Shown piece after piece: positions 16,201 to 21,814 of a stretch of DNA of 21,814 nucleotides (within the stretch, counting starts at the first letter, position 1; the number at the start of each line of letters is the position of its first letter). The DNA comes from Limisphaerales bacterium (GTDB lineage: Bacteria > Verrucomicrobiota > Verrucomicrobiia > Limisphaerales > UBA11358). Both the position numbers and the translations under genes were made by a program. The notes below the pieces were generated by a model. It searched no databases and was not told the origin of the DNA. It saw nothing but the letters and a program-made list of their open reading frames with translations. Where the stretch lies: positions 1 through 21,814 of the forward strand of contig DAIDJC010000021.1 of NCBI GenBank assembly GCA_027451565.1, read 5' to 3'.

Positions 16201-16678
16201 GCTTTTGAAAGGCCCGAATGTCATGGCTGGCTACCTGGGGGAACCGGAAAAAACCCGCGCCGTGCTCCGGGATGGCTGGTACGCCTCGGGCGACATGGCC
16301 ACCATGGACGAGGATGGGTTTTTGCAAATCACCGGGCGCCTCAGCCGCTACAGCAAAATCAGCGGGGAAATGGTTCCGCATCTCTCGGTGGAAGAAGCGT
16401 TGCACGCCGCCGCGGACGCCAAGGAACTTTGTTTCGTGGTCACAAGTCTCCCGGATGAAAACCGTGGGGAGCGGCTGGTGGTATTGCACCGGTTGAATCC
16501 TGAGGGGTTTTCGAAGTTAATGGACAAACGCAGCCAATGGAATCTGCCCAATCTTTGGAAGCCCAAACCCATGGATTTTTATTTTGTGGAGCAATTTCCA
16601 GTCCTAGGCACGCAAAAGCTCGACCTGCGCGGAATTCGTGTCCTGGCAGAACAGATTAGCGCCATGGCCAATTCCTGA
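13253..16678 (+). CDS. LplT-PlsC-Aas fusion: lysophospholipid transporter, acyltransferase-like domain and acyl-ACP synthetase
   Basis: The 1141 residues equal E. coli LplT plus Aas in length. Residues 1-415 are an MFS transporter with motif A GGYLADRFSKRR (71-82) and the LplT-like FGPSKYSILPELLPEK. Residues about 425-620 are PlsC-like, with FAEG (515-518) and VPVALDG. Residues about 630-1141 form an AMP-binding ligase: SSGSTGDPKG (782-791), YGATE (921-925), SGD with Asp1014, and Lys1122 in TQKLD as probable catalytic Lys. In E. coli the pair imports lysophosphatidylethanolamine and re-acylates it at the inner membrane. The oddity is the acyltransferase motif I: NHxSxxD is expected, but N444-R-L-S-M-A-G450 is found, so both catalytic His and Asp are missing, and FPEG has become FAEG. 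Acyl transfer by this domain is therefore doubtful; the ligase motifs look intact. The gene stands alone, divergent from the response regulator. Confidence 0.9.
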   Translation: MSESEAEDKKMRGFWFIILTQFQGAFSDNTLKWLTTFMITREIINPARQNHLMTVVTVLFTLPFCLFSMAGGYLADRFSKRRVILSVKLFEIMVMSLACYGLWAQKLKVTIFCVLLMGLHSAIFGPSKYSILPELLPEKKLSWGNGILEFGTFIAIISGTVAGGLLCTHFAAKPVWSGVLLAALACMGLASAAMITPLPAANPKKAFCWNPFADAWANLKWIRSDRALGLALVGYAYFFAIAALIQLVIVIYARDALALNDPIATSYLQAATAIGIGVGCLLAGFLSGGKIETGLMPLGGLGLTACAFALGLSPGSFALTALKLSLLGFFGGFYVVPVSAMLQYRPHSDRKGGVQGVANLASWVCIGFSALVFSVLSTLFKLTPPEIFTIIGLATLTATVSLLILAPETALRMVLWFVTHSLCRVTVMGRDQIPETGGALFVSNRLSMAGVLALSASTDRTIRFLMAEPSGQSVCHRFLNRILKVIQIPPGAGTTARCLCAAKEAVEKGEVVCIFAEGIALESGGVISLQAGLVQIMSGLEAPIVPVALDGLLPGAGPSGGKGILGGVPRRLPVRLRVLFGPSMPSSSNAAAVRKANQDLLEKAWPLRRGFMRPLPHEFIRMARRHPRRFCMADSMSGSMGFFQALLKTVFLAKRLKEPWKGQGFVGICLPPSMPAALANHAAHLCGKVPVNLNYTLSSAAIQACAHKGGIQTILTSRRFLEKIGMVLPGRLLFIEEIVRDPGVLEKGLAFLMAAFAPQRCLGWYVGVRHPAGLDDPATVIFSSGSTGDPKGVPLSHYNLLSNISQMEQVLDVSEVTRFLGILPLFHSFGFTVTLCLPSVCGVGVAFHPNPLDARAIGSLVLQQKVNIILATPGFLQIYLRQLPAPVFAAVRQVIAGGEKLPETLAEAFEKHFGIRPQEGYGATECGPAVAVNMMNPHDPALNQVNGKRGKVGRILPGMAARLADPDNPWSEGDKPPGTEGLLLLKGPNVMAGYLGEPEKTRAVLRDGWYASGDMATMDEDGFLQITGRLSRYSKISGEMVPHLSVEEALHAAADAKELCFVVTSLPDENRGERLVVLHRLNPEGFSKLMDKRSQWNLPNLWKPKPMDFYFVEQFPVLGTQKLDLRGIRVLAEQISAMANS

Positions 16679-16942
16679 TCGAAAGATTTTTCAAAACCTT
16701 GAAATCCACTCGTTCTTTATGGTTTCGGCATGTTTGGAGGGCTTTGGGTCTTCACACCTTGTTGGAAGGCAAATCGAAGGCGCGCGGGATATTCCATCAA
16801 AACAGGATGGTTTTCCACCGAAAAGGGCCAATAATCCGGATTGCGACCCGAACTATTTTCGGGTGATGTCGCGAAAGGGGGTACACTTTTGGGTTTGAAT
16901 CAGGTGAACAGGCTTGACTGACTCGACCAGCGGGGATGGGGG

Positions 16943-16954
16943 TTTTCGCGAAAA
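16943..16954. repeat. Perfect 12-bp palindrome upstream of actA
   Basis: TTTTCGCGAAAA lies 181 bp before the actA start. It is self-complementary and AT-flanked around CGCG, a shape common in bacterial operators; no regulator is known or encoded nearby. Confidence 0.3.
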
Positions 16955-17114
16955 ACAAAGGATAAATCGCAGTTTGGTGCCTGGCTTGTCCAAATAAGTG
17001 AAATTTTTCACAAACTTTTCTTGCGGGGTGTCCGCCAATGTATTAAATGTTTCCCGCGACAGGGATTCGGAGCATTAGTCCTTGTGATTGTTTTAGAGAT
17101 TTGCCGTGGTTTTT

Positions 17115-17128
17115 GCCGATTAATCGGC
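17115..17128. promoter_or_regulatory. Perfect 14-bp palindrome immediately before the actA start
   Basis: GCCGATTAATCGGC ends seven bases before the actA ATG, where a ribosome-binding site would lie. In RNA it can fold into a 5-bp stem with a UUAA tetraloop; in DNA it is a symmetric protein site. Either could gate expression of the act operon. No Shine-Dalgarno sequence is present beside it. Confidence 0.4.
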
Positions 17129-17135
17129 GTTTGAA

Positions 17136-17804
17136 ATGTCAGCAATTTTTCCAAAGTGGACAAACTGGCTTCCGTTGGTGTTGGCCTTGGTCGCCGCACT
17201 CGCGGGGGGCGCCGTGACGGCGGGAGTGGTCATTTACGTTACGCCCAAATATTATCGCGTGGGGTACCAGCCGGTTCAGCCGGTTCCTTTTTCCCACAAG
17301 ATACATGCCGGCCAGTTGGGTCTGGATTGCCGCTATTGCCATAGCAACGTGGATAAATCCTGGGTGGCAAACATTCCCTCCGCCAGCACCTGCATGAATT
17401 GCCACAACCAAGTGCTCAAGGACGATCCTCGGCTGGCCATTGTCCGAGAGAGCGCCACCAATAACACCCCAATCCCATGGGTTCAGATTCACATCGTTCC
17501 TGATTACGTTTATTTCAATCATTCCGTCCATGTCAACCGCGGCATCAGTTGCGTGGAATGCCACGGACGCGTGGATCAAATGGATACAGTCCGGCAGGCA
17601 AAATCCTTGAGCATGAGTTTCTGCCTGGATTGCCATCGCGACCCCGCTGCCCACATTCGTCCGGTGGACAAGGTCACCGACCTGGGCTGGCAATGGGATT
17701 CAGATCCCGCGAAGGCCGCCAAAATGCAGGAAATTAACGGGACAAAGTTTGTTCATGACTGGAAAGTGGAATCGCTTCAAAGTTGCTCAGCCTGCCATAG
17801 ATGA
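17136..17804 (+). CDS. actA: ActA, pentaheme c-type cytochrome of alternative complex III
   Basis: The 222-residue protein has an N-terminal membrane helix (about 11-35) acting as an uncleaved anchor or signal, followed by a periplasmic domain with five CxxCH heme sites: 65-69, 86-90, 139-143, 163-167 and 217-221. FSHKIHAG (52-59) and FNHSVHV (127-133) supply the distal His ligands typical of cytochrome c3/c7-like folds. Five hemes, one helix and the following actB gene identify ActA. It collects electrons from the iron-sulfur chain of ActB and passes them on to a mono-heme subunit or terminal oxidase. The last heme motif is only one residue from the C-terminus. The stop overlaps the actB start as ATGA, so the two are probably translationally coupled. 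Confidence 0.93.
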   Translation: MSAIFPKWTNWLPLVLALVAALAGGAVTAGVVIYVTPKYYRVGYQPVQPVPFSHKIHAGQLGLDCRYCHSNVDKSWVANIPSASTCMNCHNQVLKDDPRLAIVRESATNNTPIPWVQIHIVPDYVYFNHSVHVNRGISCVECHGRVDQMDTVRQAKSLSMSFCLDCHRDPAAHIRPVDKVTDLGWQWDSDPAKAAKMQEINGTKFVHDWKVESLQSCSACHR

Positions 17805-20800
17805 AAACAATTCGCAAACCTGTCCCCGCTCCCGCCACGGGCCGTCGCCATTGGCGAAGCCTTGAGGAATTGGCCGACACGAAGGAGTTCAAGGAGTGGC
17901 TGCATCGCGAATTTCCCTCTGGTGCCAGTGAAATGGCTGAGGGCCAATCCCGCAGGCATTTTCTGCAGATCATGTCAGCCTCGTTTGCGCTGGCAGGCAT
18001 TGCCACCTTGGGGGCTGGGTGCAGGCGTCCAGTCGAGAATCTCGAGCCTTTTGGGAAGCAGCCGTCTGATTATGTGTTTGGCGCCTCCCAATACTTTGCC
18101 ACTGCCATGCCACTTCGGTGCGGGGCGCAGCCCTTGGTGGTGAAATCGTACGAAGGCAGGCCCATCAAAATTGAAGGCAATAACCTTTTCCCTGGCGGAA
18201 TTGGGGCCACGGATCGCTACGCTCAGGCGTCCATCCTGGACTTGTACGACCCGGACCGGGCTAGGTTTTATCGCAAACAAGGACAGAAAATTTCCAAGGA
18301 CGATGCATTGGGAAGTCTTTCGGACTTGTCCAGCCGTTTCGCAGGAAATCAGGGTCAGGGACTAGCCTTTGTGGTGGAGCAGACATCCTCCCCGTCACGC
18401 GATCGTCTTCTGGCAATCCTCGCCAGCCGCTATCCCCAAGCTGAATGGTATGCCGCGGACGCCATACATTCCGTCATTCACCAGGAAGCTGCTTCCAAGG
18501 CATTTGGCCAGGCGGTCCGTCCTGAATTTCATTTTGAAAAAGCCCGCGTCATTCTTTCTCTTGATGCTGATTTCCTGGGCGGGGAAGATGACTCGGTGAA
18601 CCATATTCGCCGGTTTGCCTCAGGTCGTAAGCCCGGGGAGACCATGAACCGGCTTTACGTGGTGGAATCGCTATTCACCCTCACGGGTGCGGCGGCAGAC
18701 CATCGTCTGCGTCTTGGCGCCAGCCAGGTTTTGGGGGTTGCATCCCAGATTCTGGATCAAATCAATGGAAAGGGAACTGCCTCGACTCCATGGGTTGCCG
18801 AGTGCGCCCGTGATTTGGCGGCTAATCCAGGCGCAGCGCTGGTCATGGCCGGCCAGGGGCAACCCTTGGCGGTTCATCTTTTGGCAAATGCCATCAATTC
18901 AGCCTTGGGTGCCGTGGGTAATACCCTTCTGCTTGCAACCGCCCCTGCGCCTTCGTTTCATTTGAAATCGTTCCGGGATTTGAATCCCTCCGCAGTGGAT
19001 ACCTTGGTCATTGTTGGGGCTAATCCGGCGTATCATTTCAATTGGACCCAGAAGCCCAAAAACGTGGTGCGGCTGGGTTTTTACGAGGATGAAACCTCGG
19101 AATTAAGCGATCTTCACATTCCCTCCGCTCACTATCTTGAATCGTGGGGCGATGCCATGGCGTCCAACGGTTGCAAGCTGGCCATTCAGCCGCTCATTCA
19201 ACCTTTGTTTGACGGCATGACGGAGCTCGAATTTTTGGCGAGAATCGCTGGCGAAGCGGTCACCAACCCCTATTCCATAGTCAAGGCCACCTTTGGCGAG
19301 GATGGGGATAGGTGGAAACAATTCCTCTTCAATGGCTTTGTGGCGGATACGGCCCCATTGCTCGGCAACTTGTCACTGGCATTGGGAAGGGATGAGTTGC
19401 AATCCATGGCCGCCGGGTTTAATACGCAGGCGCCGACTGCGGACAAGCTGGAAGTTGTGTTTTACCGCGATGCCAAGTTGGATGATGGACGATTTGCCAA
19501 CAACGGCTGGATGCAGGAGCTGCCGGATCCCATCACTAAAATGACGTGGGACAACGCTGTCTTGATGAGCCGTAAAACCGCGCGCGCCCTGGGCGTAGAA
19601 AACGGCGATCTTGTGGAAATTTCCTTGAATGGAAGCACGGTGACCGGACCCGTTTGGACCCAGCCAGGAATGGCAGATTTTTCCCTGGGCCTGGCTCTGG
19701 GTTATGGGCGCAGCCGCGCTGGACGTGTTGGGTCGGGAGTGGGATTCAATGCTTTCACCCTGTTCAGGGGCCGGTATGTGGATTCCGGCGCCACCATCCG
19801 AAAGACGGGCTCAACCTATGTGCTTGCCTGCACCCAGGACCACTGGAGCATGGAGGGTCGTCCGGCCGTTCGTGAGGCTAATTTGGATGAATTCAGCCGA
19901 AATCCCAAATTTGCCAGCGAGGATTTCCATGGCGTGGAGCCGCCGATTGTTCAGTCGTTGTACCCCAACCCGCTGGATGAGGCCAAAAAAACCGCGCTCC
20001 AGCAATGGGGCATGGCGGTGGATTTGAATGCCTGCGTGGGATGCGGCACCTGCGTGGTGGCATGCCAAAGCGAAAATAACATTCCGATCGTGGGCAAGGA
20101 TCAGGTCAAACGCGGGCGTGAAATGCACTGGATGCGCATTGACCGGTATTACACCTCGGACCCCGGGCGCAAAAATAATCCGAGCCTGTTTGATTTTAAT
20201 GCGGATGAAAACCAGTCCGATCCCAACCAGCAATTTGCCGCGTGGATTGACGATGTCCAGGCCGTAAACCAGCCGATGTTGTGCCAGCAATGCGAATCAG
20301 CCCCTTGCGAGAGTGTTTGCCCGGTCAATGCCACCGTCCATGATGAGGAAGGCTTGAATGTGATGGCTTACAACCGTTGCATTGGCACCCGCTATTGCTC
20401 GAACAATTGCCCGTACAAAGTCCGGCACTTCAATTTTCTGGATTACAACAAGCGCCCCCTGAGCGAGCTCAAGGGACCGATGTATTCCACCACTCTCACG
20501 CACAAAACGAATGGTGAATGGGACCTTCTGCGTTGGTTGAAGGATCCAGACATTGGAATGCGCACGGAGGCCGAATGGGACCTCATCAAGCTTTCCAAGA
20601 ATCCGGATGTGACGGTGCGGATGCGTGGCGTGATGGAAAAATGCACTTATTGCACCCAGCGCATTGAGCAGGCCAAGATCGCCCAAAAATCCAGGGCGGG
20701 AGGGAGCGGGAATGTCCGTCTTTCTGAGGCTGAGGGCACCATTCCAAAGACCGCATGCCAGCAGGTTTGTCCGGCGGGAGCGATTGTGTTTGGAGACGTG

Positions 20801-20998
20801 AGCGATCCAGAAAGCTCGGTCTCGCGTCAAAAATTGTCCTCGCTCAACTACTCGGTTTTGGGGGACCTGCTGACCAAGCCGCGGACCACTTACCTGGCCC
20901 GGGTACGCAACCCCAACCCGGCCATGCCCGATTACCATGCGCCTTACAGCACTGAAGAATACGAAAACGGTCTCTTGACCAGGAAAGGAACCAGCTAA
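17801..20998 (+). CDS. actB: ActB, iron-sulfur/molybdopterin-oxidoreductase-like subunit of alternative complex III
   Basis: This 1065-residue periplasmic subunit carries a twin-arginine signal SRRHFLQIM at 50-58 and a following hydrophobic stretch ending in GAGC (Cys74), which could be a lipobox. As in ActB of other phyla, a long N-terminal extension precedes the signal. Residues about 80-720 form the domain related to molybdopterin oxidoreductases, which in characterised ActB binds no molybdenum. The C-terminal part is ferredoxin-like, with Cys groups at 745/748/751/755, 828/831/836/840, 860/866/870 and 948/951/986/990. Together these ligate the iron-sulfur chain, normally three 4Fe-4S and one 3Fe-4S cluster. 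It takes electrons from quinol oxidised at ActC and passes them to ActA. The gene overlaps actA (ATGA) and actC (TAATG). Confidence 0.94.
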   Translation: MKTIRKPVPAPATGRRHWRSLEELADTKEFKEWLHREFPSGASEMAEGQSRRHFLQIMSASFALAGIATLGAGCRRPVENLEPFGKQPSDYVFGASQYFATAMPLRCGAQPLVVKSYEGRPIKIEGNNLFPGGIGATDRYAQASILDLYDPDRARFYRKQGQKISKDDALGSLSDLSSRFAGNQGQGLAFVVEQTSSPSRDRLLAILASRYPQAEWYAADAIHSVIHQEAASKAFGQAVRPEFHFEKARVILSLDADFLGGEDDSVNHIRRFASGRKPGETMNRLYVVESLFTLTGAAADHRLRLGASQVLGVASQILDQINGKGTASTPWVAECARDLAANPGAALVMAGQGQPLAVHLLANAINSALGAVGNTLLLATAPAPSFHLKSFRDLNPSAVDTLVIVGANPAYHFNWTQKPKNVVRLGFYEDETSELSDLHIPSAHYLESWGDAMASNGCKLAIQPLIQPLFDGMTELEFLARIAGEAVTNPYSIVKATFGEDGDRWKQFLFNGFVADTAPLLGNLSLALGRDELQSMAAGFNTQAPTADKLEVVFYRDAKLDDGRFANNGWMQELPDPITKMTWDNAVLMSRKTARALGVENGDLVEISLNGSTVTGPVWTQPGMADFSLGLALGYGRSRAGRVGSGVGFNAFTLFRGRYVDSGATIRKTGSTYVLACTQDHWSMEGRPAVREANLDEFSRNPKFASEDFHGVEPPIVQSLYPNPLDEAKKTALQQWGMAVDLNACVGCGTCVVACQSENNIPIVGKDQVKRGREMHWMRIDRYYTSDPGRKNNPSLFDFNADENQSDPNQQFAAWIDDVQAVNQPMLCQQCESAPCESVCPVNATVHDEEGLNVMAYNRCIGTRYCSNNCPYKVRHFNFLDYNKRPLSELKGPMYSTTLTHKTNGEWDLLRWLKDPDIGMRTEAEWDLIKLSKNPDVTVRMRGVMEKCTYCTQRIEQAKIAQKSRAGGSGNVRLSEAEGTIPKTACQQVCPAGAIVFGDVSDPESSVSRQKLSSLNYSVLGDLLTKPRTTYLARVRNPNPAMPDYHAPYSTEEYENGLLTRKGTS

Positions 20999-21814
20999 TG
21001 GCCGGCCCAGTTATTTCAGCGGAAGAAATCAAGCGATTGGCCCCCCCGGAGGAATTTAGAAATGCCCCGATTGTGGAGGGGTCCAAGGGTTTGGGCTGGC
21101 TCACGGACCGGTTGTCTGCCTTTGCCGAGGCCAAGACCCCCATCTGGTGGTGGGCTGCCTTTCTTCCTGCCGTGTTCTGCGCCGCCGTGGTTTTCCCCAT
21201 CTGCCTGTTCTATCAGGTTTTCACCGGGGTGGGGGTCTGGGGTAACAACCATCCCGTGATGTGGGGTCTGGACATTGTCAACTTCATCTGGTGGGTGGGC
21301 GTGGCGCATGCAGGCACTTTGATTTCGGCCCTGCTTTTCCTCACCAAGCAAGGCTGGAGAACCACAATCGGTCGCATGGCGGAGGCCATGACCGTCTTTT
21401 CAGTGGCCATGGCCGGATTATATCCCGCCATTCACGTGGGTCGCGCCTGGTTTGATTGGTTCATGTTTCCCATCCCCAATTCCAACGGCCTTTGGCCCCA
21501 GTTCCGCTCGCCTCTCATGTGGGATGTCTTCGCCGTCAACACCTACCTGGTGGTTTCCACACTTTTTTGGTTCATGGGGATGATTCCGGATTTTGCCGTT
21601 CTTCGCGACCGGTCAAAGACCCGTCTGCGCAAGGCCATCTTCAGCGCACTGGCCATGGGTTGGACTGGTTCAGCGCGGCATTGGCATAACTACGAAAAAG
21701 CCTACACCGTTTTCGCCGGATTGTGCACGCTGCTGGTTTTCACCGTCAGTTCCATCGTCGGTTTGGATTTCTGCACAGCCCAAATCGCGGGGTGGCATAT
21801 TCCGACAAGATACG
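20998..21814 (+). CDS. actC: ActC, NrfD-like quinol-binding membrane subunit of alternative complex III, C-terminus outside window
   Basis: The visible 272 codons begin at an ATG that shares its A with the actB stop (TAATG). This is the only start in the window with a reasonable Shine-Dalgarno sequence (AGGAAAGGAA, about 7 nt upstream). The product is a polytopic NrfD/PsrC-family protein with a soluble N-terminal tail (1-48) and hydrophobic helices near 49-75, 88-113 and 127-147, with two more towards the end. The segment GVWGNNHPVMWGLDIVNF, then FIWWVGVAHAGTL and YPAIHVGR, is typical of ActC; this region contains the quinol site and polar residues proposed to conduct protons. ActC oxidises quinol and feeds ActB. 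The remaining helices and the downstream act genes (actD, E, F) lie outside the window. Confidence 0.93.
   Translation, partial: MAGPVISAEEIKRLAPPEEFRNAPIVEGSKGLGWLTDRLSAFAEAKTPIWWWAAFLPAVFCAAVVFPICLFYQVFTGVGVWGNNHPVMWGLDIVNFIWWVGVAHAGTLISALLFLTKQGWRTTIGRMAEAMTVFSVAMAGLYPAIHVGRAWFDWFMFPIPNSNGLWPQFRSPLMWDVFAVNTYLVVSTLFWFMGMIPDFAVLRDRSKTRLRKAIFSALAMGWTGSARHWHNYEKAYTVFAGLCTLLVFTVSSIVGLDFCTAQIAGWHIPTRY

Larger units (their letters stand above)
16679..17135. other. 457-bp region upstream of the alternative complex III operon
   Basis: This region holds the end of the fusion-gene transcript and the promoter/leader of the act operon. A weak hairpin (GATTT..CAA/TTGAAATC, 16685-16706) follows the fusion stop by 6 bp without a T-run. 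Two perfect palindromes lie at 16943-16954 and 17115-17128. No gene, tRNA or confident promoter hexamers were seen. Confidence 0.6.

Noticed and set aside
15329..16489. Minus-strand open frame of 386 codons opposite the acyl-ACP synthetase domain
   Set aside because: It covers the AMP-binding motifs of the real gene in antisense; its composition (His, Gln, Arg-rich) is that of a shadow frame.
16853..17038. Minus-strand 61-codon frame upstream of actA
   Set aside because: No recognised motif, no Shine-Dalgarno site and no conserved neighbour; probably fortuitous.
1..21814. CRISPR arrays, insertion sequences, tRNA/rRNA genes, prophage
   Set aside because: No spaced direct repeats, transposase or integrase motifs, terminal inverted repeats, or cloverleaf/CCA patterns were visible on either strand.

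Overview
The window is an ordinary chromosomal stretch of a Gram-negative bacterium, with no insertion sequence, CRISPR array, rRNA or tRNA that I can see. The gene set is an OprB-type outer-membrane porin, a secretin with PilMNOP-like partners, alternative complex III, and an ECF sigma factor paired with a short zinc-finger anti-sigma. Together these suggest the Verrucomicrobiota or a relative. That is an inference from gene families, not a phylogenetic result. Shine-Dalgarno sites are nearly absent: only actC has a convincing one.

Left part (1-4498, minus strand): a fructose/Ntr-type PTS EIIA protein, an MgtA-type Mg2+ P-type ATPase and a carbohydrate porin truncated by the window edge lie in one direction. 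A perfect 15-bp tandem duplication separates the first two genes. Upstream is a long leader with an inverted repeat and an overlapping 54-codon ORF. Next on the plus strand (4499-6091) is a fusion of an RluA-type pseudouridine synthase with an RlmI-type SAM methyltransferase. An ECF sigma factor and its probable soluble anti-sigma factor converge on it from the minus strand (6192-7167).

Middle part (7475-13108, minus strand): a pilM-pilN-pilO-pilP-like-secretin operon, tightly packed and closed by a strong hairpin, encodes the inner-membrane alignment platform and outer-membrane pore of a type IV pilus or related secretion machine. A single-domain CheY-like response regulator lies about 540 bp upstream on the same strand.

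Right part (13253-21814, plus strand): a 1141-residue fusion of an LplT-like lysophospholipid transporter, a PlsC-like acyltransferase and an acyl-ACP synthetase (Aas). Its acyltransferase HX4D catalytic pair is replaced by Arg and Gly. After a 457-bp intergenic region with two perfect palindromes come actA, actB and the first part of actC of alternative complex III, the quinol:electron-acceptor oxidoreductase that replaces cytochrome bc1. These three genes overlap at their stop/start codons.

The points most worth following up are the degenerate acyltransferase inside the lipid-remodelling fusion, the EIIA-MgtA-porin cassette with its structured leader, and the pseudouridine synthase-methyltransferase fusion.
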